Below are positions 33,758 through 47,001 of a stretch of DNA of 64,000 nt, piece by piece; position 1 is the stretch's first letter, and each line of letters starts with the position of its first letter. Under the pieces are notes generated by a model, which was given only the letters and a program-made list of their open reading frames with translations, searched no databases and was not told the DNA's origin. Position numbers and translations under genes: made by a program. The DNA is from an uncultured Pelagibacteraceae bacterium (GTDB lineage Bacteria; Pseudomonadota; Alphaproteobacteria; Pelagibacterales; Pelagibacteraceae), in contig CACHFM010000006.1 of NCBI GenBank assembly GCA_902579105.1, positions 1-64,000 on the forward strand, in the 5' to 3' direction.

Positions 33758-34735
33758 ATGAAAAAAAACATTAATTTTATAGTTAAGGAAACTGAAAACA
33801 ATCTAAGAGTCGATGTTTTAATCAACAAAAGAGATGAGTTGATTAGTAGAACTAGAATTAAAAATTTAATTCTAAAAGAAAAATTAAAATTAAATAATGA
33901 AATAATAACAAGTCCATCAAAAAAAGTTTTAACAGGTGATGAATTAAGTCTTCAAATTCCAGAACCCAAAGAAGCTTCTTTAAAACCTTATAATTTTAAA
34001 TTAGAAATAATTCATGAAGATGATGACTTATTAGTGATTAATAAACCTGCTGGAATAATCATGCATCCAGGTGCAGGGAATTATGACAAAACATTAGTAA
34101 ATGCTTTAGTAAATTATAATAAAAACTCTCTCTCCAATATTGGAGATGAACTTAGACCTGGTATAGTTCATAGAATAGATAAAAACACATCTGGGTTAGT
34201 TGTTATTGCAAAAAATAATGAAACTCACGAAAACTTATCAAAACAATTTAATGACCACTCAATCACTAGAATTTATCAACTTTTAATATGGGGCAAACTT
34301 AGACCTTCTTCTGGAAGAATTGATACTTATATTACTCGAAGTTCAAAAAACAGACAGCTAATGGAAGTAAGCAGATCTAAAGGGAAAAGAGCTATAACAA
34401 ATTATAAAACTATAGAAATTTTTGAAAACAATAAAATACCGACTTTAAGTTTAGTAGAATGTAAATTAGAAACTGGTAGAACTCATCAAATACGTGTTCA
34501 CATGACCTATATGGGAAATAGTATAGTTGGAGATAATAAATATAAAAAAAAATATAAAAAACTTAAAAATGTTGAAGTAGGATTAGATAGTTTACTCTCC
34601 AAATTAGATAGACAGTTTTTACACGCAAAAACTTTAGGATTTGTTCATCCTAAAACTACTGAAGCAATGATTTTTTCATCAGTTTTCCCAAAAGAACTCA
34701 ATAATATATTAAAAATGCTTAAAAATACTAAGTAA
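33758..34735 (+). CDS. rluD: 23S rRNA pseudouridine synthase RluD
   Basis: Forms pseudouridines in helix 69 of 23S rRNA. The 325 residues have an N-terminal S4 RNA-binding domain (about 14-75) and a RluA-type catalytic domain. The catalytic aspartate is D141 in PGIVHRIDKNTSGLVVIAK, and ETGRTHQIRVHM is further on. The rluD-rpoH order seen here is common in alphaproteobacteria and supports RluD over RluC. Confidence 0.93.
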   Translation: MKKNINFIVKETENNLRVDVLINKRDELISRTRIKNLILKEKLKLNNEIITSPSKKVLTGDELSLQIPEPKEASLKPYNFKLEIIHEDDDLLVINKPAGIIMHPGAGNYDKTLVNALVNYNKNSLSNIGDELRPGIVHRIDKNTSGLVVIAKNNETHENLSKQFNDHSITRIYQLLIWGKLRPSSGRIDTYITRSSKNRQLMEVSRSKGKRAITNYKTIEIFENNKIPTLSLVECKLETGRTHQIRVHMTYMGNSIVGDNKYKKKYKKLKNVEVGLDSLLSKLDRQFLHAKTLGFVHPKTTEAMIFSSVFPKELNNILKMLKNTK

Positions 34736-34779
34736 TAAATCATTGAAAATTTATTATTTTTAATTAAATAAATACAGCC

Positions 34780-37774
<2,995 letters not shown>

Positions 37775-37775
37775 T

Positions 37776-39107
37776 TTATTTAATCTTTCTTAAAATAATA
37801 TTTATACAATTATTAAGAAGTTTTTTATTTTCACTCTCAGCCATAACTCTTATTTTTGACTCAGTTCCTGACATTCTTACTAGTATTCTTCCTTGTCCTT
37901 TCATTAATTTTTCTGCAGCTCTAATTGATTTTTTTACTTCAGATTTTTTTATTATAGACTTGTCTTTAACTTCAATACTTTTCAAAATTTGAGGTGTTTT
38001 TTTAAATTTGTTAAAAAAATTACTAGCTTTTCGATCTTTTCTGATTGCAAACAATACTTCTAAAGCAACAAGTAAACCATCTCCAGTTGTTGCAAATTTT
38101 CCCAAAATAATATGTCCCGATTGTTCACCACCTAAATTGAAATTATTTTTTTTCATTTTTTCTTTTACGTATCTGTCGCCTACATTTGCCCTAATAAATT
38201 TTATATTTTTAGATTTCAGAAATTCTTCTAGACCATAATTAGACATTAAGGTTCCAACCACACCTCCTTTCAACATTTTTTTATCTTTCCATCTATTTGC
38301 TAATGCTGCAATTATTTGATCGCCATCAATTATACTTCCAGTTTCATCACACATAATAATTCTATCGGCATCACCATCAAGTGAAATACCTAGGTGTGCT
38401 TTATGTTTTTTTACAGCAAGCTTAATCTTGCTAGGGTATGTTGAGCCACAATTATCATTTATATTTAGACCATTTGGGTTTACACCAATTGCTATTACTT
38501 TCGCTCCAAGAGATTTTAATAATTCTGGTCCTGCTTTGTAACCTGCTCCATTTGCACAATCTATTACAATTATCAAGCCTCTTAAATTAAATTCTTTAAT
38601 AAAATTTTTTTTTAAAATTTTTAAATAATCTTTTGTTCCAGTTTCTAATCTTTTTACTCTTCCTAGTTTTTCTGGATTTGATAAATAATTTTTAATCTTT
38701 TTATCAATTAAACTTTCAATTTTCTTTTCAATTTTATCAGATAATTTCATACCATCTGGACCAAATAATTTTAATCCATTGTCGTGATGAGTATTATGTG
38801 AAGCTGTAATCATAATCCCCATATTTGCTTTCATAGTTTTTGTAAGCATAGCCAAACCATTTGTGGGTAAAGGTCCCAATGTATATACGTGCATTCCTGC
38901 AGATGTAAGTCCTGATACTAATGCAGGCTCCAAACTATACCCTGATAATCTAGTATCTTTTGCTATTATTGCTATTTGCTTTCTTTTTTTTTGCGACTTA
39001 AAGTACGTCCCTGACGCTAAACCAAATTTAAAAAACATATCACCATTAATATTTTTGCTATTAATAGCGCCTCGTATTCCATCTGTACCAAAATATTTTT
39101 TTGCCAT
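37776..39107 (-). CDS. glmM: Phosphoglucosamine mutase
   Basis: Converts glucosamine-6-phosphate to glucosamine-1-phosphate for peptidoglycan and lipid A precursors. The 443 residues begin KKYFGTDGIRGAIN. The phosphoserine loop is ITASHNTHHDNGLKLFG (about 98-114), the metal loop SLDGDADRIIM, the sugar loop GGEQSGHII, and the phosphate-binding end VRMSGTESKIRVM. Its ATG overlaps the folP stop as TAATG (39107). The ftsH-folP-glmM order is a widespread bacterial neighbourhood. Confidence 0.97.
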   Translation of the reverse strand: MAKKYFGTDGIRGAINSKNINGDMFFKFGLASGTYFKSQKKRKQIAIIAKDTRLSGYSLEPALVSGLTSAGMHVYTLGPLPTNGLAMLTKTMKANMGIMITASHNTHHDNGLKLFGPDGMKLSDKIEKKIESLIDKKIKNYLSNPEKLGRVKRLETGTKDYLKILKKNFIKEFNLRGLIIVIDCANGAGYKAGPELLKSLGAKVIAIGVNPNGLNINDNCGSTYPSKIKLAVKKHKAHLGISLDGDADRIIMCDETGSIIDGDQIIAALANRWKDKKMLKGGVVGTLMSNYGLEEFLKSKNIKFIRANVGDRYVKEKMKKNNFNLGGEQSGHIILGKFATTGDGLLVALEVLFAIRKDRKASNFFNKFKKTPQILKSIEVKDKSIIKKSEVKKSIRAAEKLMKGQGRILVRMSGTESKIRVMAESENKKLLNNCINIILRKIK

Positions 39108-40159
39108 TAATTTTTTAATAATTCTTTAAAGACTTTTAATCCTTGTATTAATTCATTAACATCATGAATTCTTAAAATTTGAATTCCTTGCATCATTAAA
39201 TAAATAGACGATGCAACTGTGCCACCGATTCTGTGTTTAGTATCATTTTCTCCAGAAATTTCTTTAATAAAACTTTTTCTTGAATTTCCTACAAGTACAG
39301 GAAAACCAAGGGTATGAAAAATAGAAATATTGCTAATTAAATTCATATTATGTTTCAAATTTTTTCCAAAACCTATGCCTGGATCAATAATTATATTTTT
39401 ATGTTTTATACCAATTGATCTCAAAAAATTTATTCTTTCTTCAAAAAAATCATATATATCCAATAATTCATTTTTATAAGTTGGATTATTTTGCATATTT
39501 TCTGGAGTTCCTTGTGAATGCTGAATGATAAAAGGAATTTTATATTTTTTTAAAATATTAATAGTCCTAGCATCGTAATTTAATCCAGATACATCATTAA
39601 TTATTTTAACACCTATTTTAATACCTTTTTCCATAACTTTTGATTTTCTAGAATCTAAAGATACCGGAAACTTCTTACAGATAGATTTTAATATCTTACT
39701 TATTCTATTCCATTCTACTCTTTCATTTATAGATTTAGAGCCAGGTCTTGTTGACTCACCACCGACATCAATTATATTCGCTCCAGCATTAATCATTCTA
39801 AAAGCATGATCAACACCTTTATTTTTATTATTAAATTGTCCACCATCAGAAAAACTATCAGGTGTAAGATTTAGTACACCCATTATGTTTGGTAACTTTT
39901 GAAAATTTAAATTTGCAAAATTTTTTTTTTTTGAGGTTATAATCTTTAAGTCTAATTTTATTTTTTTTTTTAATAATTTAGGTAAACTATTTAGATTATT
40001 TATTGAAACTTTTTTCTTTGTTTTTCTAGAAATTATTTCAATATTATCAAAAGATATTTCTTTGTTATTATTTAAAGGAAGTGTTTTTTTTTTACTTACT
40101 AAATATTTTGATTCTTTTCCATAATAGAAATTACACGCTCGAGTGTAATATCTTTTCAT
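39107..40159 (-). CDS. folP: Dihydropteroate synthase
   Basis: Joins p-aminobenzoate to the pterin in folate synthesis. The TIM-barrel core starts at IMGVLNLTPDSFSDGGQF (about 92-109), and the second signature NIIDVGGESTRPGS (about 130-143) follows. At 350 residues it is longer than the common 280 because of about 90 lysine-rich residues before the core. Extended N-termini occur in alphaproteobacterial FolP, so this is not taken as a fusion. It sits 6 bases downstream of ftsH. Confidence 0.95.
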   Translation of the reverse strand: MKRYYTRACNFYYGKESKYLVSKKKTLPLNNNKEISFDNIEIISRKTKKKVSINNLNSLPKLLKKKIKLDLKIITSKKKNFANLNFQKLPNIMGVLNLTPDSFSDGGQFNNKNKGVDHAFRMINAGANIIDVGGESTRPGSKSINERVEWNRISKILKSICKKFPVSLDSRKSKVMEKGIKIGVKIINDVSGLNYDARTINILKKYKIPFIIQHSQGTPENMQNNPTYKNELLDIYDFFEERINFLRSIGIKHKNIIIDPGIGFGKNLKHNMNLISNISIFHTLGFPVLVGNSRKSFIKEISGENDTKHRIGGTVASSIYLMMQGIQILRIHDVNELIQGLKVFKELLKN

Positions 40160-40165
40160 TTATAA

Positions 40166-42073
40166 TTAATGAACTATTTTTGGTTTCAGGCCCATTGCAC
40201 CCAACGCTGAACTTTGATTGTCGTTTTCATCTGGGTTTTCAATTATCTTATCTTTAGGATATAAATTCTTATTAATGATATTTTCAATTTCTTCCCCTGT
40301 TAAAGTTTCATAGGTAATAAGAGCTTTTGCAATTTTATGTAAATCATCAATCTTTTCTGTTAATATTTTTTTAGCTTGATTATAGCCTTCATCAACTAAT
40401 TTTCTTATTTCTTTATCTATTTTTTGTGCTACTTCTTCCGAAACTGATTGTGTTTGAGTAACTGATCTTCCTAAAAATACTTCTTCTTGATTTTCTCCAT
40501 ATTCTACAGGACCCATTTCTTCACTCATTCCATATTTTGTTACCATAGCTCTAGCGAGTTGTGTGGCTTGATTAATATCTGATCCACTTCCACCACCTGC
40601 ACCTGTCGATATATTATCTTTTCCAAAGATTATTTCTTCTGCAACTCTTCCACCAAAACATACTGCTAATCTGGCTTTAAGATATTTAATTGAATGGCCA
40701 TGTTTGTCTCTTTCTGGTAAATTCATTACCATACCTAAGGCTCTACCTCTTGGAATGATTGTTGCTTTATGAATTGGGTCATAATTAGTCATGTTAAAAG
40801 ATACCAATGCATGACCTCCTTCGTGATATGCTGTCAATTTCTTTTCATCTTCAGTCATTACCATTGAACGTCTTTCTGCTCCCATCATTACTTTGTCTTT
40901 AGCCTCTTCAAATTCCGATAAAGTCACTATTCTCTTATTTTTTCTTGCTGCTAATAAAGCAGATTCGTTTACTAGATTTGCTAAGTCTGCTCCTGAAAAA
41001 CCCGGTGTACCTCTTGCTATAGTTCTTAGATTTACATCTGGTGCCATTTTAATTTTTTTAACATGGACTTTTAAAATTTTTTCTCTTCCAATTATATCTG
41101 GATTAGATACAACTACTTGTCTATCAAATCTGCCTGGTCTTAATAAAGCCGGGTCAAGTACATCTGGTCTGTTAGTTGCAGCAATTATAATTACACCCTC
41201 ATTAGTATCAAATCCATCCATCTCTACTAATAATTGGTTTAAAGTTTGCTCTCTTTCATCATTCCCTCCGCCTAGACCTGCACCTCTACTTCTACCTACG
41301 GCATCTATTTCATCAATAAAAATTATACAAGGTGAATTTTTTTTACCTTGTTCAAACATATCCCTTACTCTAGAAGCACCAACACCAACAAACATTTCAA
41401 CAAAATCTGAACCTGATATTGTAAAGAATGGAACATCTGCTTCACCTGCAATTGCTCTTGCTAATAAAGTTTTTCCAGTTCCTGGAGGTCCTACTAATAA
41501 AGCTCCTCTAGGAATTTTTCCTCCAAGCCTGCTAAACTTTTTAGGATCTTTCAAGAACTCTACAATTTCTTCAACTTCTTCTTTAGCCTCCTCCACACCG
41601 GCAACATCGTTAAAAGTAATTTTGCCTTTTAGTTCATTCATCATTTTCGCTTTTGATTTTCCAAATCCCATTGCTCCACCTTTGCCACCTTGCATCTGTC
41701 TCATAAAGAAAATCCAAACAGCAATTAATAGCAACATTGGAAACCAAGAAAGCAAAACACCAAACAATGATGGCATTTTTTCTTCAATTGGAGCTGCTGA
41801 AATGCTTACACCTTTATCTGATAATTTCTCTATTAAATTTGGGTCATTTGGAGAATAAGTTGAAAATGTTTTACCATTTGAATAAACACCTTTAATATTG
41901 TTTCCTTGTATTTCAACTTTTAAGACTTCGCCATTATCAACCGAAGTTAAAAATTCTGAAAATATAATTTGATTATCACTTCTAATATTAGAATTAGAAT
42001 TTTTAAACATATTATAAAGGCCAATAGTTAAAAAAACTATTACTCCCCACATGGCTAAATTTTTTAAATTCAT
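40166..42073 (-). CDS. ftsH: ATP-dependent zinc metalloprotease FtsH
   Basis: Membrane-anchored AAA protease that degrades membrane and short-lived cytosolic proteins, working with HflK/HflC. The 635 residues have two N-terminal membrane helices (about 5-22 and 104-122) flanking a periplasmic domain. Walker A is GPPGTGKT (195-202), Walker B and SRH follow in [15 protein letters not shown] and [20 protein letters not shown], and the zinc site HEGGH is near residue 418. The C-terminal tail is short. The complete DNA sequence is intact. The upstream gap to tilS (42074-42139) holds AT-rich promoter-like DNA without a unique match. Confidence 0.98.
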   Translation of the reverse strand: MNLKNLAMWGVIVFLTIGLYNMFKNSNSNIRSDNQIIFSEFLTSVDNGEVLKVEIQGNNIKGVYSNGKTFSTYSPNDPNLIEKLSDKGVSISAAPIEEKMPSLFGVLLSWFPMLLLIAVWIFFMRQMQGGKGGAMGFGKSKAKMMNELKGKITFNDVAGVEEAKEEVEEIVEFLKDPKKFSRLGGKIPRGALLVGPPGTGKTLLARAIAGEADVPFFTISGSDFVEMFVGVGASRVRDMFEQGKKNSPCIIFIDEIDAVGRSRGAGLGGGNDEREQTLNQLLVEMDGFDTNEGVIIIAATNRPDVLDPALLRPGRFDRQVVVSNPDIIGREKILKVHVKKIKMAPDVNLRTIARGTPGFSGADLANLVNESALLAARKNKRIVTLSEFEEAKDKVMMGAERRSMVMTEDEKKLTAYHEGGHALVSFNMTNYDPIHKATIIPRGRALGMVMNLPERDKHGHSIKYLKARLAVCFGGRVAEEIIFGKDNISTGAGGGSGSDINQATQLARAMVTKYGMSEEMGPVEYGENQEEVFLGRSVTQTQSVSEEVAQKIDKEIRKLVDEGYNQAKKILTEKIDDLHKIAKALITYETLTGEEIENIINKNLYPKDKIIENPDENDNQSSALGAMGLKPKIVH

Positions 42074-42139
42074 TACTATAAGATAAGAATTATTATAAAT
42101 TAAACAAGTGACAAAATATCATTAAATCTGAGTTATTTA

Positions 42140-43165
42140 TCACTCTTTTGACACAATTACCGTTTGATTAACTTTTTTAATTACACAGCCACCTAAAGTG
42201 GTTTTTAATGAATTGGAGCTTAGAATTTTTTCAATAATTTTGTCAATTTTTTTTCCTCGAACTGGATAATATTTTTTCCCAATAAATTTTATTATTTCTG
42301 TAATCGACCTAAAAATAACTTCATGTGATTGATAAAAAAAATTTTCTTTCAAGATAAATGATTTTTCATTATTTAAGAAATGGGTATTTTCTTTTAAATT
42401 TTTTTTTGTATAAAATTTTATAGTTTCATTGGCATACTTTAAATTGTTTATTGTTAAAATAAATTTATTTTTATCCAATCCTTCTAATTGAAGTTCATTT
42501 AAAAAGTTTCTTATTCTTACTCTTTTAAACTTTTCATCTCTATTTGATGGATCTTTAACATATGAACCGAAAACATATTCGCTAATGTAAATTAAATCTT
42601 TTTTTTCAAAGTTTAATAAAGGTCTTAATATATTTATATTATCAATTTGTGTTTCTTGATCTAATGAAATAAGACCGTTTAAACCGCTTCCTCTTAAAAT
42701 TCGAATAAAAAAATTTTCTAATAAATCATCCAAATGATGTCCTATTAAAATATTTTTTATCTTAAGCTTTTTTGTCTTACTAATTATCAAGCTGTATCTT
42801 TTTTTTCTGGCCATAGATTGAATATTGCTTAAGGGCTTTACTCCATACCAGTTTAAAATATCTAAATTAATTGAAAATTTTTTTAATTGTTTTTGAACAA
42901 ATTTTGCTTCTATTGTAGACTTTTTTCTAAGTCTATGGTCAACAATAAAATATTTTATACTTAAAGACTTTTTAACAGAATATATTTTAGCTAAAAATGA
43001 TAAAGCAAGACTGTCAGGACCTCCTGATACAGCTACAGCAAAATTTTCATTGATATTTAAGCAACTTTCAAATTTTTTATAAATTTGAAAAGTACGTTTA
43101 TCTTTTAATTTTTTTAATAGTAATCTATGAATCTTTTTTGACACATTCAAACTTTTTCGATTCAT
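42140..43165 (-). CDS. tilS: tRNA(Ile)-lysidine synthase
   Basis: Changes C34 to lysidine in tRNA-Ile(CAT) so that it reads AUA, a frequent codon in AT-rich genomes. The 341 residues contain the N-type ATP pyrophosphatase P-loop SGGPDS (47-52). The conserved GHHLDDLLENFFIRILRGSG (about 138-157) and R-P-L-L segment follow. The C-terminal part is divergent. The start overlaps the end of cpoB by 41 bases; no in-frame ATG, GTG or TTG was found between that overlap and the P-loop, so the overlap is probably real. Confidence 0.93.
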   Translation of the reverse strand: MNRKSLNVSKKIHRLLLKKLKDKRTFQIYKKFESCLNINENFAVAVSGGPDSLALSFLAKIYSVKKSLSIKYFIVDHRLRKKSTIEAKFVQKQLKKFSINLDILNWYGVKPLSNIQSMARKKRYSLIISKTKKLKIKNILIGHHLDDLLENFFIRILRGSGLNGLISLDQETQIDNINILRPLLNFEKKDLIYISEYVFGSYVKDPSNRDEKFKRVRIRNFLNELQLEGLDKNKFILTINNLKYANETIKFYTKKNLKENTHFLNNEKSFILKENFFYQSHEVIFRSITEIIKFIGKKYYPVRGKKIDKIIEKILSSNSLKTTLGGCVIKKVNQTVIVSKE

Positions 43166-44114
43166 ATTTGGCTTTTTGAATTACAGACTGATTAGCATTA
43201 GGATATTGCATTTCAACACCATTAATCATTTTACAACCTTGATCTTTTTCTCCAATTTGTACCATTGATACGCCAAGCTTTAACAGATTAATAGGGGCCT
43301 TCTTTCCTTTAGGATATTTTTGATAACCCTCTAAGTAAGCAGAAGCAGCGTCTGTATAAAGCTGTCTAATTCTAAAAGTTTCTGCATACCAATATTGTGC
43401 ACTTCCAGCTAGCTCATGATCTGAATTTGATATTACAAATTCTCTAAAAGCTCTTTCGGCAGTACTATAATCACCAACTTTTAAAAAGCTTGTAGCAAAT
43501 TCATATTGCTTTTCAGGTGTAAGATTTTCTGGAAGTATTTTTTCCTCTGATTGAAAAGTTTCAGTCACAATTGATGCTGTTGTGTCTACTGATTGAATTT
43601 GTTGTGAAGTTTCACTAGTTTCAGTATCCTTATAAGAAATTGAACCTAAATCTTGTGGTTGTGAACTCCCGGGTAGAACTTTATTTTTATCAGTTTTTGG
43701 TTTTGAAGTTAATTGAGTAGAATCTGCAGAAGAATTTAGATTTGACTCTAAATCTTGAAACCTAATCTGATTATCAGCTTGAATCTTTGATAATCGATTG
43801 GATAATTTATCTAATTTAAAATTTATTTCTTCAAATTTATTTGTAAGTTGACGAAATTGATCTTCAATTTCAGATAATTTTAATAAATGTCTAGTAAGCA
43901 CATCCTCAGAGTTAGAATCTATTTCGGAATTTAAATTACTTCCAGTTTGTGTTTGAATATCAATACTACCTGAATAAACTGCTTTCTCTAAAGTTCTAAG
44001 ATCATTTTTTATAATCTCTAATACTTCATAAATATTATGGTTATCTGCGTATGAAAAATTAGAAAATATTAAAAATAATTTAAAAATTATTAATTTAATT
44101 GTAAATTTCATCAA
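43125..44114 (-). CDS. cpoB: CpoB/YbgF-like periplasmic TPR protein of the Tol-Pal system
   Basis: Coordinates Tol-Pal constriction with peptidoglycan synthesis. The 329 residues begin with a signal peptide (about 1-23, ending SYA). A coiled-coil trimerisation region (about 70-125) and a Ser/Thr-rich linker follow. The C-terminal TPR repeats start QYEFATSFLKVGDYSTAERAFREF. Position after tolQRAB-pal is the standard one. It is separated from pal by a strong terminator, so it may have its own promoter or depend on read-through. Confidence 0.93.
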   Translation of the reverse strand: MMKFTIKLIIFKLFLIFSNFSYADNHNIYEVLEIIKNDLRTLEKAVYSGSIDIQTQTGSNLNSEIDSNSEDVLTRHLLKLSEIEDQFRQLTNKFEEINFKLDKLSNRLSKIQADNQIRFQDLESNLNSSADSTQLTSKPKTDKNKVLPGSSQPQDLGSISYKDTETSETSQQIQSVDTTASIVTETFQSEEKILPENLTPEKQYEFATSFLKVGDYSTAERAFREFVISNSDHELAGSAQYWYAETFRIRQLYTDAASAYLEGYQKYPKGKKAPINLLKLGVSMVQIGEKDQGCKMINGVEMQYPNANQSVIQKAKYESKKFECVKKDS

Positions 44115-44143
44115 TATTTAATTTATGATTATAAAAATGGCAA

Positions 44144-44182
44144 AAAAAAGACCCTAGGAACATATGCTCAAGGGTCTTTTTT
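44144..44182 (-). terminator. Rho-independent terminator after pal
   Basis: AAAAAAGACCCT (44144-44155) and AGGGTCTTTTTT (44171-44182) form a 12-bp stem with a 15-base loop. On the minus strand the GC part GACCCT/AGGGTC is followed by a run of eight T, the best intrinsic terminator in the window. It also has a T-run on the other strand and could act in both directions. It lies between pal and cpoB. Confidence 0.85.
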
Positions 44183-44194
44183 AAATTTATTTTA

Positions 44195-44689
44195 CTAATT
44201 TGCTTTAACAGTAACTGATCTTCTGTTTTTTGACCAAGCTAATGGATTTGAGCCAGAGTCAACTGGTCTTTCTTTTCCATAACTTAGAACTGATATTCGG
44301 TCAGAAGAAATCCCGTACGTCATTAAATAGTCTTTTGCAGCGTTAGCTCTTCTTTCACCTAAAGCAAGGTTATATTCTCTTGTGCCTCTTTCATCTGCAT
44401 GACCTTCTAAAACTACATTAATGTTTGAATTTTTTCTTAACCAAGCAGCTTGAGCTCTAAGTGTTTCCCTAGAAGCTGTAGTTAAGATCGACTCATTTGT
44501 TGCAAAGAAAACTCTGTCTGGAACCCCATCAGCTAAATATTCTACTGTATCTGTTCCTGTATAAACATCACCTTGCATCTGGCCTTGAATTTTTTCAATT
44601 GCTACTTCTTTTTTTGTTGCGCAGGCTGTCAATACCAAACAAGCCGTCAATACTAAAAGTGTGTTTTTAAAAATTTTGGTTAATATCAT
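44195..44689 (-). CDS. pal: Peptidoglycan-associated lipoprotein Pal
   Basis: Outer-membrane lipoprotein that binds peptidoglycan and TolB. I start at ATG 44687-44689, giving MILTKIFKNTLLVLTACLV. AAGGAG (44697-44702) lies seven bases upstream. The longer frame from 44716 runs through this ribosome binding site and was rejected. The lipobox LTAC follows, with the lipidated cysteine at about residue 23. The C-terminal OmpA-like domain carries VVLEGHADERGTREYNLALG with the diaminopimelate-binding residues. The mature protein is about 142 residues, slightly short but complete. It is flanked by its own promoter and a strong terminator. Confidence 0.96.
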   Translation of the reverse strand: MILTKIFKNTLLVLTACLVLTACATKKEVAIEKIQGQMQGDVYTGTDTVEYLADGVPDRVFFATNESILTTASRETLRAQAAWLRKNSNINVVLEGHADERGTREYNLALGERRANAAKDYLMTYGISSDRISVLSYGKERPVDSGSNPLAWSKNRRSVTVKAN

Positions 44690-44735
44690 TAAATCGCTCC
44701 TTGCTGCTAATTTCAATTTCTTACCTTTTCACAAC

Positions 44736-44764
44736 TAAATAGATGTTTCAAGTCTAAAAATCAA
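44736..44764 (-). promoter_or_regulatory. Candidate promoter of pal
   Basis: In the 85-base gap between tolB and the pal start, the minus strand has TTGATT (44759-44764), a 17-base spacer and TATTTA (44736-44741). Transcription from about 44729 would give a 40-base leader containing the AAGGAG site. With the terminator after pal this would make an independent monocistronic unit that boosts the abundant lipoprotein. Prediction only. Confidence 0.5.
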
Positions 44765-44774
44765 GTAATTTAAG

Positions 44775-46118
44775 TTAATTACTCAATAAAGATGACCATG
44801 ATGGGTCTGAAGCATCCGTTGGCGTCTCAACTAATCGTTCATTATAGCCAGTTAAATCTATTGACCATAACTTTGCTGAAAAACCTTCACCTTTTGCGTT
44901 AGTCTTAGTTTCTCTATAAAATATTAATACTCTTCCATTCGGAGACCAGGATGGTGCCTCTTGATAATAATTTTCGGTCAATAATCTTTCCCCACTTCCA
45001 TCTGTTCTCATAACTCCAATATAAAATTTTCCTTTATGTAATTTTGTAAAAGCAATCAAGTCCCCTCTTGGAGACCAAACAGGTGTTCCATATAAACCAT
45101 TACCAAAAGAAATTCGCTTAACATTTCTTCCATTACTTTTCATGACATAAATTTGTTGATATCCGCTCCTATCAGAATTAAAGGCTATATATTTTCCATC
45201 GGGTGAATATGATGGTGAAGTATCAATTGAAGGATGATTAGTAATTCTCTCAACTATTCTATTCTCTAAGTCCATAGTATAAATATCTGACTTGCCGTCA
45301 TTAGCAAAACTCATAATTATTTTTTTACCATCTGGAGAAAATCTTGGTGCAAATGTCATGCCTGGAAAATCTCCAACTACTTCTTGAGTTCCAGTTTCAA
45401 TATCAAGGAGATAAACTCTTGGTAAATTTTTAAAATAAGATAGATATGTAACCATCTGACTAGTTGGATTAAATCTGGGTGTTAAAACCAACTCATTACC
45501 AAGTGTCAAAAATTTATTATTAAAACCATCTTGATCCATAATTGCTAATTTTTTTATTCTTTGAGTTTTCGGTCCTTCTTCTGAAACATAAATTATTCTG
45601 GTATCAAAATATCCTTTCTCACCAGTAAGTCTTTCATAAACTTTATCCGAAATAATATGTCCTACTCTTCTCCAATTGCTTGGAACAGTTGTAAATGCTA
45701 ATGCCATCATTTCTTTTGCAGCAAGAACATCCCATAACCTAAATTCGACTCTTAATTTTCCATCATAATAACTTACTTTACCAGTAATAAGAGCTTGAGC
45801 TTTAATTAAATTCCAGTCTTCAAATCTAGGTTTTAAATTTGCAATGTCTGGTGCTTGAAGAAAAGCATCTTTGCTCAATGGATTAAAAAGACCAGAAATT
45901 CTTAAATTATTTTCAACAATAATTGAAATTTCTGATCCAATATTTTCTTTATTAAGAATTTTTTCAAAGCTTTTTTTTGATTTATCGTCAATTGACAATG
46001 GTGATACCGCTAAAGGCAATGGATTTAAATTTCCTCTAGTTATATCAACTTCAATTAAAGCAGATACTTTAGTTGGTAAAATTAAAACTATTATTAATAA
46101 GTAAATTTTTTTTAGCAT
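44775..46118 (-). CDS. tolB: Tol-Pal system beta-propeller protein TolB
   Basis: Periplasmic protein that shuttles between Pal and TolA. The 447 residues have a signal peptide (about 1-20, ending VSA). The N-terminal TolB domain includes [10 protein letters not shown], and a six-bladed propeller has repeated blades of the form [28 protein letters not shown] and [11 protein letters not shown]. It follows tolA with 13 bases between. The family match is unambiguous. Confidence 0.97.
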   Translation of the reverse strand: MLKKIYLLIIVLILPTKVSALIEVDITRGNLNPLPLAVSPLSIDDKSKKSFEKILNKENIGSEISIIVENNLRISGLFNPLSKDAFLQAPDIANLKPRFEDWNLIKAQALITGKVSYYDGKLRVEFRLWDVLAAKEMMALAFTTVPSNWRRVGHIISDKVYERLTGEKGYFDTRIIYVSEEGPKTQRIKKLAIMDQDGFNNKFLTLGNELVLTPRFNPTSQMVTYLSYFKNLPRVYLLDIETGTQEVVGDFPGMTFAPRFSPDGKKIIMSFANDGKSDIYTMDLENRIVERITNHPSIDTSPSYSPDGKYIAFNSDRSGYQQIYVMKSNGRNVKRISFGNGLYGTPVWSPRGDLIAFTKLHKGKFYIGVMRTDGSGERLLTENYYQEAPSWSPNGRVLIFYRETKTNAKGEGFSAKLWSIDLTGYNERLVETPTDASDPSWSSLLSN

Positions 46119-46131
46119 TTATATAGTTATA

Positions 46132-46995
46132 TTAACCCTCTAACATCTCTCTTGCATCAAAATTTAATTGTAATTCTTTCCATCTTTCATAACCTGTGCT
46201 TGGAACTCTTAAAGGTTGACATAATTTTACTGCTCTTAATGCACTTTCTGCTAAAACTTTATAGAATCCTTGCCCTGGTTTATTCATTCTTGCATGATCT
46301 AAAATTTCTGTTTTAGTTATTGATCCATCAGGTTTTAATTTCAATTTAATTCTTACTAATAAATCTTCATTGTAAGGTAAACCTAAAGGAATACTCCAAC
46401 ACCCAAAAATTTGTGCCTTTAATGCATCTTCCTCACTTAAAGTAAGACCAGTAGCTTCAACATTTCTGTCCTGATCCTGAGTAATATCATTATTTTTCTT
46501 TAATACCTCGGCACTATCAATTTTAGATTTATCAATTAAAGCAGCAATATTATTTGGATCAAACAAGTCTTTTTTTTCAAATTCTGAAACTTGTTTAACT
46601 TCATTATCTATTTTTTCTGGATTTTGCTTATTTTCCTTTTTTGTTTCAATCTTTTTTACAGTTTTCTCTGGTAGAGGAATAGCTTCAGGAGTTTGATTGT
46701 CAATTTTTTCATTTTTTTGTTCTAAAGAAACAACTGTTTTATTTTTACTTTTTTTAACTTTTTTTGGTGGTGCTTGTTCAGATACTAATTTTTTTTCTTT
46801 TTCTTTTACTTTTTCAATAATTTTTTTTGCCTTAGGTGCAAAAGGTATATTTGTTTTTTCAGCTATTTGTATTAACTCAACAGAAACAATTGGTGGAATA
46901 TCAATAGGTTTTTTTGCTAAAAATGGTAAACTCATGGCAGTAATAAAAATTAAAACTCCATGTAAAACAGAAGATATGATTATGCTTCTATTCAA
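46132..46995 (-). CDS. tolA: TolA-like energy-transducing protein (TonB/TolA C-terminal domain)
   Basis: Links the TolQR proton channel to the outer membrane. The 287 residues have one N-terminal membrane helix (about 5-25) and a long K/E/P-rich periplasmic arm (about 45-190) with several lysine-glutamate blocks. The globular C-terminal domain includes FGCWSIPLGLPYNEDLLVRI and a conserved paired-cysteine pattern (FGCW and VKLCQPL). The arm is poorly conserved, so assignment rests on domain order and the tolQ-tolR-tolA-tolB context. Confidence 0.9.
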   Translation of the reverse strand: MNRSIIISSVLHGVLIFITAMSLPFLAKKPIDIPPIVSVELIQIAEKTNIPFAPKAKKIIEKVKEKEKKLVSEQAPPKKVKKSKNKTVVSLEQKNEKIDNQTPEAIPLPEKTVKKIETKKENKQNPEKIDNEVKQVSEFEKKDLFDPNNIAALIDKSKIDSAEVLKKNNDITQDQDRNVEATGLTLSEEDALKAQIFGCWSIPLGLPYNEDLLVRIKLKLKPDGSITKTEILDHARMNKPGQGFYKVLAESALRAVKLCQPLRVPSTGYERWKELQLNFDAREMLEG

Positions 46996-47001
46996 TTTAA
47001 A

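Noticed and set aside
39107-40159. folP as a fusion protein because of its long N-terminus
   Set aside because: Extended N-termini are usual in alphaproteobacterial FolP and no second domain is recognisable.
40893-41858. 321-codon open frame on the plus strand opposite ftsH
   Set aside because: It lies fully antisense to a strongly conserved protease gene; its Ser/Pro-rich product is what low-GC antisense frames typically give.
44690-44716. Longer pal start at 44716
   Set aside because: The extra residues cover the AAGGAG site and would spoil the signal peptide and lipobox spacing.
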